Assembly (NCBI GenBank): GCA_017849555.1
Contig: JAFIGU010000042.1
Location: 1-37,290 of the forward strand
Length of the DNA: 37,290 nt
From: Sphingomonas sp.
GTDB lineage: Bacteria; Pseudomonadota; Alphaproteobacteria; Sphingomonadales; Sphingomonadaceae
Direction of reading: 5' to 3'
Shown: piece by piece, positions 8,225 through 17,885 of the stretch
How positions within the stretch are numbered: position 1 is the stretch's first letter
How the letters are laid out: each line of letters opens with the position of its first letter
The notes under the pieces: generated by a model
Told to the model about the DNA's origin: nothing
Databases searched by the model: none
What the model saw: the letters and a program-made list of their open reading frames with translations, nothing else
Program-made: the position numbers and the translations under genes

Positions 8225-9379
8225 ATGGACCGCGTGAAACACATTTTCACTTACGCCGAATCGCTCGATGGCGGGGGCGTCGAGCGTGCGCAGCTTCGGC
8301 TGGCGCGCGGCTGGCTGGCGGCGGGGCGGCGGGTGACGCTGGCGGTCGGCTGTATCGACGGGCCGCTCGCCGCCGAGATTCCTGACGGGCTGGAGATCGT
8401 GCGGCTGGGCGGCACGACCTTCTCCGCTCTGTTCCGCGTTCCTGCTATCATACGGGAAACGCAGCCGGATATCATCTTCTGCCCCGGCTCATATTATACC
8501 AGCATCGCCTTGTGGACGCGGCTCAGGCTCGGGCGATCCTGCCCGCCGATCGTCAGCAAGGTTTCCAATGCGATGCGGCGCGGCGATCATCGGGCGCTGC
8601 TCGCGGCGGGGCATGCGGCGTGGCTGCGGCTGCACCCGCGCTTTCTTGACCGAATCGTGGCGATGACCGACGCGAGCGCACGAGACGTGCTCGAAACGAC
8701 GCGAATCGATCCGTCGCGCTGCGCGACGATCGCCAATCCGCCGGCCTTGCCGCTGCCGGGGGCGACGATCGAGGGGCTGCCGCCGCGCTATATCCTCGGC
8801 GTCGGGCGGCTGGTGCGGCAGAAGAGATGGGATCGCCTGCTCGACGCGATTCCGCGGCTTGCCGAGCGACTGCCGCTGGTCATCCTGGGCGAGGGCGATC
8901 AGCGCGCCGCGATCGAGGCACGCGCTGCCGCTCTGGGGATCGATGTGCGGCTGCTCGGCCATTCGCCCGATCCGCTGCTGGCGATGCGCTCGGCCGCGGT
9001 GCTCGCGCTGACCTCCGATTTCGAGGGCGTCCCCGGGGTGCTGCGCGAGGCGCTGTCGGTCGGGACGCCGGTCGTCACCACCGATTCGTCGCCGGCGGTG
9101 TGGGAAATCGTCACCTCCGCCGCGCTGGGCACGGTGGTGTCGACCGACGATGCCGACGGGCTGGTCAAGGCGCTCGACTGGTGGCTGATGCCCGATGCCG
9201 CGCGCCCCGCGCCGGTGCCGCCGCCGGGGGCGGATTCGGCCGAGCGCTATCTCGCGCTGTTCGATTCGGTGCTGTCGGGCGCGCCGGTGCCGGTGTGGCA
9301 TCCGGGGGCGGCCGAGCCGCATCTCGTGCCGCTCCCCACCGTCGAGCCGGCGGCGGCGTCGCCGACGTCAATCCGCTGA
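8225..9379 (+). CDS. Glycosyltransferase family 4 protein
   Basis: This is a 384-residue GT-B glycosyltransferase. The N terminus reads KHIFTYAESLDGGGVERAQLRLARGW, the GGxE/R acceptor-side loop of GT4 enzymes. The donor half shows [42 protein letters not shown] and DFEGVPGVLREALSVGTPVV, with the EX7E motif in the last. The start is uncertain: ATG 8225, GTG 8234 and ATG 8210 are all in frame and none has a strong ribosome-binding site. The ATG at 8225 is a compromise. Most similar proteins make surface polysaccharides or glycolipids. The C terminus overlaps the convergent AI-2E transporter gene by 12 nt. The last 50 residues are Pro/Ala-rich and probably disordered. Confidence 0.88.
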   Translation: MDRVKHIFTYAESLDGGGVERAQLRLARGWLAAGRRVTLAVGCIDGPLAAEIPDGLEIVRLGGTTFSALFRVPAIIRETQPDIIFCPGSYYTSIALWTRLRLGRSCPPIVSKVSNAMRRGDHRALLAAGHAAWLRLHPRFLDRIVAMTDASARDVLETTRIDPSRCATIANPPALPLPGATIEGLPPRYILGVGRLVRQKRWDRLLDAIPRLAERLPLVILGEGDQRAAIEARAAALGIDVRLLGHSPDPLLAMRSAAVLALTSDFEGVPGVLREALSVGTPVVTTDSSPAVWEIVTSAALGTVVSTDDADGLVKALDWWLMPDAARPAPVPPPGADSAERYLALFDSVLSGAPVPVWHPGAAEPHLVPLPTVEPAAASPTSIR

Positions 9380-10423
9380 TTCGACCTTTTCGGAGCGGCG
9401 TTCCATCGCGGTCTTGATCAAGGCGGTCATCGGATCGGCCAGTGCGAGCCCGAGGATGCCGAACAAGGCGCTCGCCAGGATCTGCGCGCCGAGCGTCAGC
9501 GCGGGCGGCAGATCGACCGCGCGCTTGGCGACCGTCGGGATCACGACATAGCCGTCGAACAATTGCACCGCGGCATAGACGCCGATCGCGGCATAGCCGG
9601 TATGCGTCCCCGCCGAGAAACCCACCGCGATCGTCAGCGCGCCCGAGACCAGCGCGCCGATATTGGGGATGAAGGCGAGCAGGCCGGTGAGGATGCCGAG
9701 GATCAGCGCCATCGGCACCCCGGCGATCGCCAGCGCGGTGCCGACGAACACCCCCTCCGCCGCCATCCCGACCAGCCGCCCGGCGAGCAGCCGCCGCAAT
9801 GTCTTGCCCATCGCCTCGACGGTGAGCGCGAATTCCTGGCGGTTGTCTTCGGGCACCATCCATTGCAGCCCGCGGTCATAGACCCGGGGGTCCATCGCGA
9901 CGAACAGCCCGATCACCAGGATCATGAACATCGTGGTGAGCGCGCCGAACGCGGTGCCGACCCAGGAGGTGAGCCGGCCGACCGACGACAAGGCCTCGCG
10001 CGCCAGCCCGCCGAGATCCTTGACCCCCGGGAGCAGCCCCTGCGCCGAAAGCCAGGTCGCGAGCCGCATCGCCTGCACCTCGATCGTCGAGCGCAATTGC
10101 AGCACCTGATCGGTGATCTGCATCCCCGCGATATAGAAGGTCGCGACGAGGAACGAGATCGTCAGCAGGCAGACGATCAGCAACCGCCAGCCGCGCGGGA
10201 TCGGCAACACCCGGCCGAGCAGCCGCACCCCGCCGTCGAGCAGGGCGGCGAAGACCAGCCCGGCGAAGATGATCAGCAATGGCTGGACGAGCAGCACGAC
10301 CAGCACGATCGCCGAGGCCATCCCCAGCCATACCGCGGCGCGCTTGATCTCGCGCCGGGTTTCGGGGTTGCGGATCTCGTTCGGGCTCGCGCCCTCGAGG
10401 ATCTGCAACCGCCGCTCGGTCAT
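9368..10423 (-). CDS. AI-2E family transporter (UPF0118)
   Basis: The product is a 351-residue membrane protein of the AI-2E exporter/UPF0118 (PerM-like) family. About eight hydrophobic helices can be seen. The most conserved block is near the C terminus, LAFIPNIGALVSGALTIAVGFSAG, followed by QLFDGYVVIPTVAKRAVDLPP. The substrate is not predictable, since family members have been linked to autoinducer-2, auxin and Na+/H+ transport. It is the last gene of the operon with pyrE, pdxJ, acpS and lepB: its ATG overlaps the lepB stop as ATGA. Its 3' end overlaps the convergent GT4 gene. Confidence 0.9.
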   Translation of the reverse strand: MTERRLQILEGASPNEIRNPETRREIKRAAVWLGMASAIVLVVLLVQPLLIIFAGLVFAALLDGGVRLLGRVLPIPRGWRLLIVCLLTISFLVATFYIAGMQITDQVLQLRSTIEVQAMRLATWLSAQGLLPGVKDLGGLAREALSSVGRLTSWVGTAFGALTTMFMILVIGLFVAMDPRVYDRGLQWMVPEDNRQEFALTVEAMGKTLRRLLAGRLVGMAAEGVFVGTALAIAGVPMALILGILTGLLAFIPNIGALVSGALTIAVGFSAGTHTGYAAIGVYAAVQLFDGYVVIPTVAKRAVDLPPALTLGAQILASALFGILGLALADPMTALIKTAMERRSEKVESAD

Positions 10424-11376
10424 TGCGCCTGTTCCGGGTGGAGCGAGGTGCCCGCGCGGCCGCTGCGCAGCGAATGCCACCAGCTCAGCGGGTTGAGCGA
10501 GGCCGATCCGTCGACCGAGAAAGTGATGAATTCGGCGCGACCGCCGAGATTCTCCCACGGCACCGGCCCGCCGAGCCCCTTTTCATAGCCGCCGAGCGCG
10601 AAGCGGCTGTCGGCCGAGCGATCGCGATTGTCGCCCATCAGGAAGACATGGCTGGCGGGAATCGTGATCGGATTGCCCGCGTGATAATAATCGCCGGGGC
10701 TGTCGGGCTCGAGATCGACCGTGTCGTAGCGGCGCCCGTTGGGGAGGGTTTCGGTGACGATCGGCAGCCGGCACACCGTCCTGCCGCCGGCCAGCGTCAC
10801 GCGCGCGCCGGGATATTGCAGCGGGTCGCAGGTGGCGTTGGCGTCGACCGGCAGGTCGCGATAGTGCATCGCGCCGCGCGCGATCGGCTTGCCGTTGAGG
10901 ATCACCACCCCGCCGCGCACCTCGAGCGTATCGCCGGGGAGCCCGATCACGCGCTTGATATAGTCGCTCGACTGGCCCGGCGGGGTGACGATCACCACGT
11001 CGCCGCGCTCGGGCAGCTTGCCCCACAGACGCCCCTTGATGAACGGCAGCTCGACCGACCAGCTGTCCTCGGGCTTGTGGAGCACGAGGCTGTTGAAGAT
11101 CGCGACCGGATTGGGGATCGTCGGCGAGACGAACGACCAGCCGTAAGCATATTTGGAAACGACCAGCCGATCGCCCACCTCCAGCCCCGGCAGCATGGAT
11201 TCGCTCGGGATATAGAAGGGCTTGGCGATGAAGCTGTGGAAGCCGAGCACCGCGACGATCAGCCAGAACATGCCGCGCAGCTCGCCCCACCAGTCGATGC
11301 CACGACGTTCGGGGGTTTCCTGTGCGGCCGGCGGTTCGCCCGTCAATGCCAGCTCCTCGGCCATATGGTCACTCAT
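10420..11376 (-). CDS. lepB: Signal peptidase I
   Basis: This 318-residue protein is a type I (S26) signal peptidase, which cleaves Sec and Tat signal peptides at the outer face of the inner membrane. One N-terminal helix ([19 protein letters not shown]) precedes the catalytic Ser motif [14 protein letters not shown]. The Lys motif is [25 protein letters not shown], and the C-terminal box is [15 protein letters not shown] roughly 75-residue insertion with two Cys (CDPLQY, CRLP) lies between the Lys motif and the GDNRD box, as in many proteobacterial enzymes. The ATG at 11376 overlaps the acpS stop (ATGA). Its operon partner acpS also joins lepB in other alphaproteobacteria. Confidence 0.96.
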   Translation of the reverse strand: MSDHMAEELALTGEPPAAQETPERRGIDWWGELRGMFWLIVAVLGFHSFIAKPFYIPSESMLPGLEVGDRLVVSKYAYGWSFVSPTIPNPVAIFNSLVLHKPEDSWSVELPFIKGRLWGKLPERGDVVIVTPPGQSSDYIKRVIGLPGDTLEVRGGVVILNGKPIARGAMHYRDLPVDANATCDPLQYPGARVTLAGGRTVCRLPIVTETLPNGRRYDTVDLEPDSPGDYYHAGNPITIPASHVFLMGDNRDRSADSRFALGGYEKGLGGPVPWENLGGRAEFITFSVDGSASLNPLSWWHSLRSGRAGTSLHPEQAQ

Positions 11377-11774
11377 TGAGGTATCGCTTCGATGATCACG
11401 AAGGCCTGCGCCCAAGGGTGATCGTCGGTGAGAGTCAAGTGGATGCGCGCGACGTGCCCCTCGGGGATCATCGCGTCAAGCCTCGCCTTGGCGCCGCCGG
11501 CCAGCGCCAGCGTCGGCGCGCCCGAGGGGGCGTTGACCACCCCGATGTCCTTCATGAACACCCCGCGCTTGAACCCGGTGCCGACCGCCTTGGAAAAGGC
11601 CTCCTTGGCGGCGAAGCGCTTGGCATAGGTGCCCGCGCGGGTGAACGGCCGCCGCGCCGCCTTGGCGCGCTCGATATCGGTGAAGACGCGCGCCTCGAAA
11701 CGCTCGCCAAACCGGTCGAGCGAGGCCTGGATCCGCTCGATATTGCACAGATCGGAGCCGAGCCCGACGATCAC
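11373..11774 (-). CDS. acpS: Holo-[acyl-carrier-protein] synthase
   Basis: The product is 133 residues and has the normal AcpS length. It transfers 4'-phosphopantetheine from CoA to the conserved Ser of acyl carrier protein. The N terminus [15 protein letters not shown] has the Mg-binding Asp (GSDL), and [14 protein letters not shown] carries the conserved KEA motif with the second acidic ligand. The start is a GTG at 11774, overlapping the pdxJ stop as GTGA. It is cytoplasmic and required for fatty acid synthesis. The order pyrE-pdxJ-acpS-lepB is a recurrent alphaproteobacterial arrangement, so expression is probably housekeeping and translationally coupled. Confidence 0.96.
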   Translation of the reverse strand: MIVGLGSDLCNIERIQASLDRFGERFEARVFTDIERAKAARRPFTRAGTYAKRFAAKEAFSKAVGTGFKRGVFMKDIGVVNAPSGAPTLALAGGAKARLDAMIPEGHVARIHLTLTDDHPWAQAFVIIEAIPQ

Positions 11775-12499
11775 CGCGCGAGATCCATCAGCTCGCGCAT
11801 CCGCCGCACCGCCGGCTCCAGCCCGACGAAGATCGCCTCGCCGATCAGGAAGTGGCCGATGTTGAGCTCGCGCACCTGCGGGATCGCGGCGACCGGGGCG
11901 ACATTGTCATAGGTCAGCCCGTGGCCGGCATGGACCTCGATCCCGTTCTTCGCCGCCAGCGCGGCAGCGTCGGCGAGGTGGCGAAGCTCGGCGGCGCGCG
12001 CGTCGCCGGTCAGTTCCGCATAGCGCCCGGTGTGCAATTCGACCACCGGCGCGCCGAGCCGCACCGCCGCCTCGATCTGGCGCGGATCGGGCTCGATGAA
12101 CAGGGAGACGCGGATATTGGCCGCGCCCAGCGCGCCGACCATCGGGGCGAGGTGATTATGTTGCCCCGCGGCGTCGAGCCCGCCCTCGGTGGTGCGTTCG
12201 GCGCGCTTCTCGGGGACGATGCACGCGGCGTGCGGGCGGTGGTTGAGCGCGATCGCCAGCATTTCCTCGGTCGCCGCCATTTCGAGGTTGAGCGGGATCG
12301 ACAGTTCGTTCGACAGCCGCGCGATATCGCCGTCGGTGATGTGGCGGCGGTCCTCGCGCAGATGCGCGGTGATCCCGTCCGCCCCCGCCGCCGCCGCGAG
12401 CAATGCCGCGCGCACCGGATCGGGGGTATCGCCGCCGCGCGCGTTGCGGACGGTCGCGACATGATCGATGTTGACGCCGAGGCGCAGCGCGTGCGTCAC
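11771..12499 (-). CDS. pdxJ: Pyridoxine 5'-phosphate synthase
   Basis: This is a 242-residue TIM-barrel enzyme that condenses 1-deoxy-D-xylulose 5-phosphate with 3-amino-2-oxopropyl phosphate to give pyridoxine 5'-phosphate. Conserved segments are [17 protein letters not shown] at the N terminus, [12 protein letters not shown] (the HLREDRRHI signature), [37 protein letters not shown] and [12 protein letters not shown]. All catalytic and phosphate-binding positions look intact. The start is GTG at 12499, overlapping the pyrE stop (GTGA). The gene sits in the DXP-dependent vitamin B6 pathway, as expected for a proteobacterium. Confidence 0.97.
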   Translation of the reverse strand: MTHALRLGVNIDHVATVRNARGGDTPDPVRAALLAAAAGADGITAHLREDRRHITDGDIARLSNELSIPLNLEMAATEEMLAIALNHRPHAACIVPEKRAERTTEGGLDAAGQHNHLAPMVGALGAANIRVSLFIEPDPRQIEAAVRLGAPVVELHTGRYAELTGDARAAELRHLADAAALAAKNGIEVHAGHGLTYDNVAPVAAIPQVRELNIGHFLIGEAIFVGLEPAVRRMRELMDLAR

Positions 12500-13080
12500 G
12501 CCGCCGCCCTGCTGCCCGGCTTGATCGCGGGGATCGCGGCGAGCGCGGGAGGCAGCGCATCGGCCTCATAGGTCGGCACGTCGAGCCTGATCAGCGGGAA
12601 GAAGGGGATTCCGAGATCGGCGGTGCCGTTCGAGCGATCGACCAGCGACGCGCCCGCGATCACCTTGCCCCCCGCCGCCTCGATCGCCTTGATCGCCTCG
12701 CGGCTGGAGAGGCCGGTGGTGACGACATCCTCCATCATCAGCACTTCCTGCCCCGGTTCGAGGCGAAAGCCGCGGCGCAGCTCGAAGGTGCCGGCCGGGC
12801 GCTCGACGAACATCGCCTCCACCCCCAGCGCGCGCGCCATCTCATGCCCGGCGATCACCCCGCCCATCGCGGGCGAGACGACCGCGGTGATCCGCGCGCG
12901 CAGCTCGGCCGGGATCCGCGCGGCGAGCGCCTCGCTGAGCCGGGCGCCGCGGCGCGGGTCCATCAACACCCGCGCGCATTGCAGGTAACGCGGGGAGCGC
13001 AGGCCGGAGGAGAGGATGAAATGGCCTTCGAGCAGCGCATCGGCAGCGCGAAACTCGGCCAGCACCTCATCGTCGGTCAT
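12496..13080 (-). CDS. pyrE: Orotate phosphoribosyltransferase
   Basis: The product is a 194-residue type I phosphoribosyltransferase that converts orotate and PRPP to OMP in pyrimidine synthesis. The N-terminal hood has [23 protein letters not shown]. The PRPP-binding loop is [18 protein letters not shown], and the [15 protein letters not shown] segment is also typical. The ATG at 13080 is favoured over upstream in-frame codons because AAGGGA lies about 8 nt before it and the protein then has family length. It is the first gene of the minus-strand pyrE-pdxJ-acpS-lepB-transporter operon and diverges from coxB across about 190 bp, which must hold both promoters. Confidence 0.96.
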   Translation of the reverse strand: MTDDEVLAEFRAADALLEGHFILSSGLRSPRYLQCARVLMDPRRGARLSEALAARIPAELRARITAVVSPAMGGVIAGHEMARALGVEAMFVERPAGTFELRRGFRLEPGQEVLMMEDVVTTGLSSREAIKAIEAAGGKVIAGASLVDRSNGTADLGIPFFPLIRLDVPTYEADALPPALAAIPAIKPGSRAAA

Positions 13081-13271
13081 GCTTGTCCCTTCAGCGTAAT
13101 TTGCCCCCGCGAGATACGGACCGAAGGCCCCCTGCGCAACGTCGGCCGGCAAAAATGCCCGTTGCGGCTTGAGGAGGCGGGAACGCGTGCGTATAGCGCG
13201 GGCGGATTGGACGGAATCTGCGCCGCGTGGGCGGCTGTGGGGCCACGACTGGCAGGGGTGATAACGAGACG

Positions 13272-14381
13272 ATGAGAATCGCGTTCAAAGGATTGGCACT
13301 GGCGGCGAGCCTCGCGCTCGCCGGGCTGATGCCCGCTGCGGCGCAGGCGCCCGCGAAACAGGAAGCGCCCGTCGCCGCCGCTGCTGCGGCCCCGGCGGCG
13401 AATGCCGCGGCGCCCGCCGCAACCGCCGCGAAGCCGGCCTCGCCCGAACTGGCGATGGACGGCGCGCCGGCGATGACGGTCAAGCCGATGCTCGGCCAGC
13501 CGACCGACGGGCTGATGACGATCCAGCCGCAGGTGACCGCGAACGGCCGCCGCGCGCACAGCTTTCACGATCACATCCTGCTGCCGCTGATCACCGCGAT
13601 CTCGCTGTTCGTCCTCGCGCTCTTGATCTGGGTGGTGATCCGCTATCGCCGCGCCGCCAATCCGGTGCCGTCGAAGACCAGCCACAATACCGCGATCGAG
13701 ATCGTCTGGACGCTCGTCCCGGTGCTGATCCTCGTCGCGGTGGCGGTGCCCTCGATCGGGCTGCTCAACGCGCAGTACAAGCCCGCGCCGGCCAATGCCG
13801 TGACGCTCAAGGCGATCGGCAACCAATGGTATTGGAGCTACCAATATCCGGATAACGGCGGGATCGAGATCACCGCCAATCTGCTCAAGGAAAAGGATCA
13901 GGTCGCGGCGGGCGAACGCTATCGCACCGATGCCGACGGCCCGCGCCTGCTCGCCACCGACAATCGCATCGTGCTGCCGGTCGGCGTGCCGATCCGCCTG
14001 ATCACCACCGCCAACGACGTGATCCACAGCTGGGCCGTCCCCGCGTTCTGGATCAAGCTCGACGCGGTGCCGGGGCGCCTCAACGAGACGAGCTTCACGA
14101 TCGAGAAGCCGGGCCTGTACTTCGGCCAGTGCTCCGAACTGTGCGGCGCGCGCCACGGCTATATGCCGATCGCGGTGGAAGCCGTGCCGCCGGCCGAATT
14201 CGCCGCCTGGGTGAAGGCCAAGGGCGGCTCGATGCCGGGCGAGGCCAAGCCCGCCGCGGCCGCGCCGGCCGCTGCCGCCGCGCCCGCCGCCGCGCCGGCC
14301 GCCAACGCCGCTGCTCCTACCAACACCGCTGAAGCGGCGCCCGCGAATGCGGCCACCGCCGAAGCAGCGACCGGACGCTGA
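13272..14381 (+). CDS. coxB: Cytochrome c oxidase subunit II (aa3 type)
   Basis: This 369-residue protein is the CuA-bearing subunit of a heme-copper oxidase. A signal peptide ends near AAAQA (residue 26). An Ala/Pro-rich linker follows to about residue 60, then two helices (about 103-124 and 143-165). The periplasmic cupredoxin domain shows the aromatic patch QWYWSYQYP (185-193). CuA ligands appear as H252 (IHSW) and C287-x-E289-x3-C291-x3-H295-x2-M298. No cytochrome c domain is fused. The last about 45 residues are Ala/Pro/Glu repeats, unusually low in complexity. The ATG at 13272 begins the signal peptide. Its stop is 3 nt from the coxA start, so the two are co-transcribed. Confidence 0.96.
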   Translation: MRIAFKGLALAASLALAGLMPAAAQAPAKQEAPVAAAAAAPAANAAAPAATAAKPASPELAMDGAPAMTVKPMLGQPTDGLMTIQPQVTANGRRAHSFHDHILLPLITAISLFVLALLIWVVIRYRRAANPVPSKTSHNTAIEIVWTLVPVLILVAVAVPSIGLLNAQYKPAPANAVTLKAIGNQWYWSYQYPDNGGIEITANLLKEKDQVAAGERYRTDADGPRLLATDNRIVLPVGVPIRLITTANDVIHSWAVPAFWIKLDAVPGRLNETSFTIEKPGLYFGQCSELCGARHGYMPIAVEAVPPAEFAAWVKAKGGSMPGEAKPAAAAPAAAAAPAAAPAANAAAPTNTAEAAPANAATAEAATGR

Positions 14382-14384
14382 GCC

Positions 14385-16064
14385 ATGACTGATACCGCGA
14401 TCCAACCTTCGGCGTTCGAGGCGCATCACGCGCACGACCATCATCACGATGCCGATCACAAGCCGGGCTTCTTCGCCCGCTGGTTCATGTCCACCAACCA
14501 CAAGGACATCGGCACGCTCTATCTGATCTTCGCGATCTGCGCCGGCATCATCGGCGGCGCGATCTCGGGGCTGATGCGCGCCGAGCTGATGCATCCCGGG
14601 ATCCAGTATCTCCAGGGCTGGGCGGCGCATCTCCACGGCGGCGAGGCGAGCCTCGACGAATCGCTCCACCTGTGGAACGTGATGGTCACCGCGCACGGGC
14701 TGATCATGGTGTTCTTCATGGTCATGCCGGCGATGATCGGCGGGTTCGGCAACTGGTTCGTCCCGATCATGATCGGCGCGCCGGACATGGCCTTCCCGCG
14801 GATGAACAACATCTCGTTCTGGCTGCTGATCCCGGCGTTCACGCTGCTCCTCGCCTCGCCCTTCTTCGGCGGCGCGGGCAATGGCTGGACGCTCTATGCC
14901 CCGCTCTCCACTTATGGCGAGCCAGGGCCATCGACCGATATGGCGATCCTCTCGCTCCACCTTGCGGGCGCATCGTCGATCCTCGGCGCGATCAACTTCA
15001 TCACGACGATCTTCAACATGCGCGCCCCGGGCATGACGCTGCACAAGATGCCGCTGTTCGTGTGGTCGGTGCTGGTCACCGCCTTCCTGCTGCTGCTCGC
15101 GCTGCCGGTGCTTGCCGCGGCGATCACCATGCTGCTGACCGATCGTAACTTCGGCACGACCTTCTACGATCCGGCCGGCGGCGGCGATCCGATCCTCTAC
15201 CAGCATCTGTTCTGGTTCTTCGGCCACCCCGAAGTGTACATCATGATCCTGCCGGGCTTCGGCATCGTCAGCCAGATCATCTCCACCTTCAGCCGCAAGC
15301 CGGTGTTCGGCTATCTCGGCATGGCCTATGCCATGGTCGCGATCGGCGTGGTCGGGTTCGTCGTGTGGGCGCACCACATGTTCACCACCGGCCTCAGCGT
15401 GAACACCAAGATGTACTTCACCGCGGCGACGATGGTCATCGCCGTGCCGACCGGCATCAAGATCTTCTCGTGGATCGCGACGATGTGGGGCGGCAGCCTG
15501 ACCTTCCGCACCCCGATGGTGTGGGCGATCGGCTTCATCTTCATGTTCACCGTCGGCGGCGTCACCGGCGTGGTGCTCGCCAACGGCGGCGTCGACGATT
15601 ACATGCAGGACACTTATTACGTGGTGGCGCACTTCCACTACGTGCTGAGCCTCGGCGCGGTGTTCTCGCTGTTCGCCGGCTTCTATTACTGGTTCCCGAA
15701 GATGTCGGGGAAGATGCTCAACGAGTTCCTCGGCCACCTGCATTTCTGGGTGTTCTTCGTGGGCGTCAACGTGCTGTTCTTCCCGATGCACTTCCTCGGG
15801 CTGCAGGGCATGCCGCGCCGCTACCCGGATTATCCGGACGGCTTCGCGCATTGGAACACGGTGGCGACCGTCGGCTATATGATCATGGCCGCGGGCATGG
15901 CGATCTTCTTCGTCAACGTGATCATCTCGCTGATCGCGGGCCGCAAGGCGGGCGACAATCCGTGGGGCGAGGGCGCGACGACGCTGGAGTGGACGCTGTC
16001 CTCCCCGCCGCCGTACCACCAGTTCGAAACGCTGCCGGTGATCGACGACGACCAGCATCATTGA
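14385..16064 (+). CDS. coxA: Cytochrome c oxidase subunit I (aa3 type)
   Basis: This 559-residue protein is the catalytic subunit that reduces O2 to water and pumps protons. Twelve helices fit the length. Ligands by position are H104 (heme a, [10 protein letters not shown]), H281 with the H-P-E-V-Y motif (281-285, His-Tyr crosslink, CuB and D-channel Glu283), H330/H331 (CuB), H416 (heme a3) and H418 (heme a) in VAHFHYV. Asp134 in [12 protein letters not shown] is the D-channel entry, so this is an A1-type oxidase. The N terminus has a His-rich stretch (residues 14-25) before the conserved [14 protein letters not shown]. It lies 3 nt after coxB and is followed by a terminator; ctaB and coxC do not follow. 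Confidence 0.98.
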   Translation: MTDTAIQPSAFEAHHAHDHHHDADHKPGFFARWFMSTNHKDIGTLYLIFAICAGIIGGAISGLMRAELMHPGIQYLQGWAAHLHGGEASLDESLHLWNVMVTAHGLIMVFFMVMPAMIGGFGNWFVPIMIGAPDMAFPRMNNISFWLLIPAFTLLLASPFFGGAGNGWTLYAPLSTYGEPGPSTDMAILSLHLAGASSILGAINFITTIFNMRAPGMTLHKMPLFVWSVLVTAFLLLLALPVLAAAITMLLTDRNFGTTFYDPAGGGDPILYQHLFWFFGHPEVYIMILPGFGIVSQIISTFSRKPVFGYLGMAYAMVAIGVVGFVVWAHHMFTTGLSVNTKMYFTAATMVIAVPTGIKIFSWIATMWGGSLTFRTPMVWAIGFIFMFTVGGVTGVVLANGGVDDYMQDTYYVVAHFHYVLSLGAVFSLFAGFYYWFPKMSGKMLNEFLGHLHFWVFFVGVNVLFFPMHFLGLQGMPRRYPDYPDGFAHWNTVATVGYMIMAAGMAIFFVNVIISLIAGRKAGDNPWGEGATTLEWTLSSPPPYHQFETLPVIDDDQHH

Positions 16065-16095
16065 TCGTCGCTTTCGAAAGCCATCGAAACACAGG

Positions 16096-16127
16096 CGCCC
16101 GGGGGGAAACCTCCGGGCGTTTTGTTT
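16096..16127 (+). terminator. Rho-independent terminator after coxA
   Basis: A 10-bp stem, CGCCCGGGGG (16096-16105) with CCTCCGGGCG (16110-16119, one G-U pair), encloses a 4-nt loop. TTTTGTTT follows directly. It lies about 30 nt after the coxA stop and closes the coxB-coxA unit. Confidence 0.88.
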
Positions 16128-16216
16128 GATTCGCGCGGCGGAACGCCGATCCGGCGGGTTTGCGGTCCGTCGATAATCGCGGCATGATCGGGCGATAAAG
16201 AGCACGGAGAGCGACG

Positions 16217-17179
16217 ATGCCCGATTTTCGCATGATCGATACCGGCGGCACGAAATTGCGCGTCGCGGTGGAGGGGCAGGGGCCGCTCGTGCTGATGGTC
16301 CACGGCTTTCCCGAGAGCTGGTATTCGTGGCGGCATCAGCTTGGCCCGGTCGCGGCGGCGGGATTCACCGCGGCGGCGATCGACGTGCGCGGCTATGGCG
16401 GGTCGGACAAGCCGCACGCGGTCGCCGATTATGCGATGGCGCATATGGTGGCCGATATCGCCGCGGTCGCGCGCGCGCTCCAGCCCGATGGCCCGGCGAT
16501 CATCGTCGGGCACGATTGGGGCGCGCCGATGGTGTGGAACAGCGCGTTGATCCACCCCGAGCTGTTTCGCGCCGTGGCGGCCTTCTCGGTGCCGTACAGC
16601 GGGGTGCCGACGCGGCCGTTCACCGAGATCTTCCGCGCGGTGTTCACCAGCCAGGGGCGGTTCTTCTATCAGGAATGGTTTCAGGCCGAGGGGCCGGCGG
16701 AGGCCGAGGCGGAGCGCGATATCCGCACCTTCCTGCGCAAGCTCTATTACGGCATCTGCGGCGATGCCCCGGTCGGCACCTGGCCCGATAAGCCGGCGAC
16801 CGCGACCTTGCTCGAGGGGATGGTTGATCCCGATCCCTTCCCGGCGTGGCTGACCCCGGCGGATATCGATTATTATGTCGGCGAGTTCACCGCCTCCGGG
16901 CTGCGCGGGCCGCTCAACCGCTATCGCAACCACGAGCGCGATTTCGAATGGCTCCAGCCCTATCGCGACCGCCGCATCGAGCAGCCCGCGCTGTTCATCG
17001 GCGGAAGCAAGGATCCGGCGACGACCTTGTTCGGCGCGGTCGCCGATCCGATCGCGATGATGCGCCCGCTGGTGCCGCAGCTCGAAGGGCATATCCTCGA
17101 CGGGTGCGGGCATTGGACGCAGCAGGAGCGGCCGGCGGAGGTCAACCGGCTGCTGGTCGACTGGCTGCGGCGGGTGTGA
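16217..17179 (+). CDS. Alpha/beta hydrolase, epoxide hydrolase-like
   Basis: The product is a 320-residue alpha/beta hydrolase closest in pattern to soluble epoxide hydrolases. The oxyanion-hole motif is HGFPESWYSWR (about residues 30-40). The nucleophile elbow is VGHDWGA, with Asp rather than Ser as nucleophile. A second acid is likely in GGSKDPA, and the catalytic His is in GCGHWTQQE near the C terminus. A cap region rich in Tyr/Phe (residues 140-240) fits the ring-opening Tyr residues of this group. Dehalogenases share the Asp nucleophile, so the substrate is not settled. The ATG at 16217 has GGAG about 8 nt upstream. It stands alone between the cox terminator and mucR. Confidence 0.87.
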   Translation: MPDFRMIDTGGTKLRVAVEGQGPLVLMVHGFPESWYSWRHQLGPVAAAGFTAAAIDVRGYGGSDKPHAVADYAMAHMVADIAAVARALQPDGPAIIVGHDWGAPMVWNSALIHPELFRAVAAFSVPYSGVPTRPFTEIFRAVFTSQGRFFYQEWFQAEGPAEAEAERDIRTFLRKLYYGICGDAPVGTWPDKPATATLLEGMVDPDPFPAWLTPADIDYYVGEFTASGLRGPLNRYRNHERDFEWLQPYRDRRIEQPALFIGGSKDPATTLFGAVADPIAMMRPLVPQLEGHILDGCGHWTQQERPAEVNRLLVDWLRRV

Positions 17180-17346
17180 CGGCCCTGGGGCTGCGTCTGA
17201 CCTGGCGGTTACGGTCACCGTGGCGCCGGCCTGTCGCGCCGCGGGACAAGGGGATGGCGATCGCGCTGCCGCCGGAAAGCGCGGGGTCGCCGCGTTGCTC
17301 GCGCCGCCGATAGGCTGCGCGAGCGATGAGCGGGCGTCCGGTTGGT

Positions 17347-17376
17347 CGTCGCGCCGGCCCTAGCCCCGGCGCGACG
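17347..17376 (-). terminator. Perfect 11-bp hairpin downstream of mucR-like gene
   Basis: CGTCGCGCCGG (17347-17357) pairs with CCGGCGCGACG (17366-17376) around an 8-nt loop. It lies 8 nt beyond the stop of the minus-strand mucR-like gene. It has no T-run, so it may be a Rho-assisted or 3'-stabilising structure rather than a classical terminator. Confidence 0.45.
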
Positions 17377-17384
17377 ATCGCGCC

Positions 17385-17885
17385 TTATTCGTCGGCGGCA
17401 GCGGCCTTGCGGCGGCCACGCGCGGCCGGCTGGCCGTTGCCTTCGGACGTCTTGCGCTTCATGCCGGGTTTGCGGCCGAGACCGATCTTCTTGGCCATCG
17501 CGCGGCGCGCTTCCGAATAGTTTTCGGCAACCATCGGATAATCCGGCTTGAGGCCATAACGCTGGCGATATTCAGCCGGGGTCAGCCCCTGGCCGGCGAG
17601 ATGACGACGCAGAGTCTTATACGGCTTGCCGTCGATCATCGAGATGATGAAATCCTTCGACGCGAGCGACTTGCGCACCGAAACCGCCGGAACATAATCC
17701 GACGCCGCTTCCGGCGCAGTCGTGGTTTCGGCCTGCGAAGAAAGCCCCGAGACCGCCTCGTGCATCTTCTTCAAGAATGCGGGAACATCTTCACCCGATG
17801 CGCGGGTGTTGGGGTTGGACAACCAAGCGATCGTCAATTCGGTGGCGAGTTCGACGGTGTTGGTGTCGATCGATTCTTCGGACAT
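17385..17885 (-). CDS. MucR/Ros family transcriptional regulator without zinc ligands
   Basis: This is a 166-residue MucR-type regulator. The family binds AT-rich DNA in alphaproteobacteria and controls exopolysaccharide, motility and cell cycle genes. An N-terminal helical region (about residues 1-50, likely oligomerisation) precedes the core YVPAVSVRKSLASKDFI, then TLRRHLAGQGLTPAEYRQRYGL and DYPMVAENYSEARRAMAKKIGLGRK. In Ros the finger is C-x2-C and H-x3-H; here the Cys positions read Ser82 and Asp85, His95 is kept and the last ligand is Gln99. The ATG at 17885 has GGAG about 8 nt upstream. The C terminus is Lys/Arg-rich. An AT-richer 417-bp spacer follows upstream, where self-regulation is plausible. 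Confidence 0.92.
   Translation of the reverse strand: MSEESIDTNTVELATELTIAWLSNPNTRASGEDVPAFLKKMHEAVSGLSSQAETTTAPEAASDYVPAVSVRKSLASKDFIISMIDGKPYKTLRRHLAGQGLTPAEYRQRYGLKPDYPMVAENYSEARRAMAKKIGLGRKPGMKRKTSEGNGQPAARGRRKAAAADE

Noticed and set aside
13077..16205. Very long minus-strand open frame (over 1000 codons) across coxB-coxA
   Set aside because: It is antisense to clear cytochrome oxidase genes; its translation is Arg/His/Asp-rich with no domain, a usual effect of high GC third positions.
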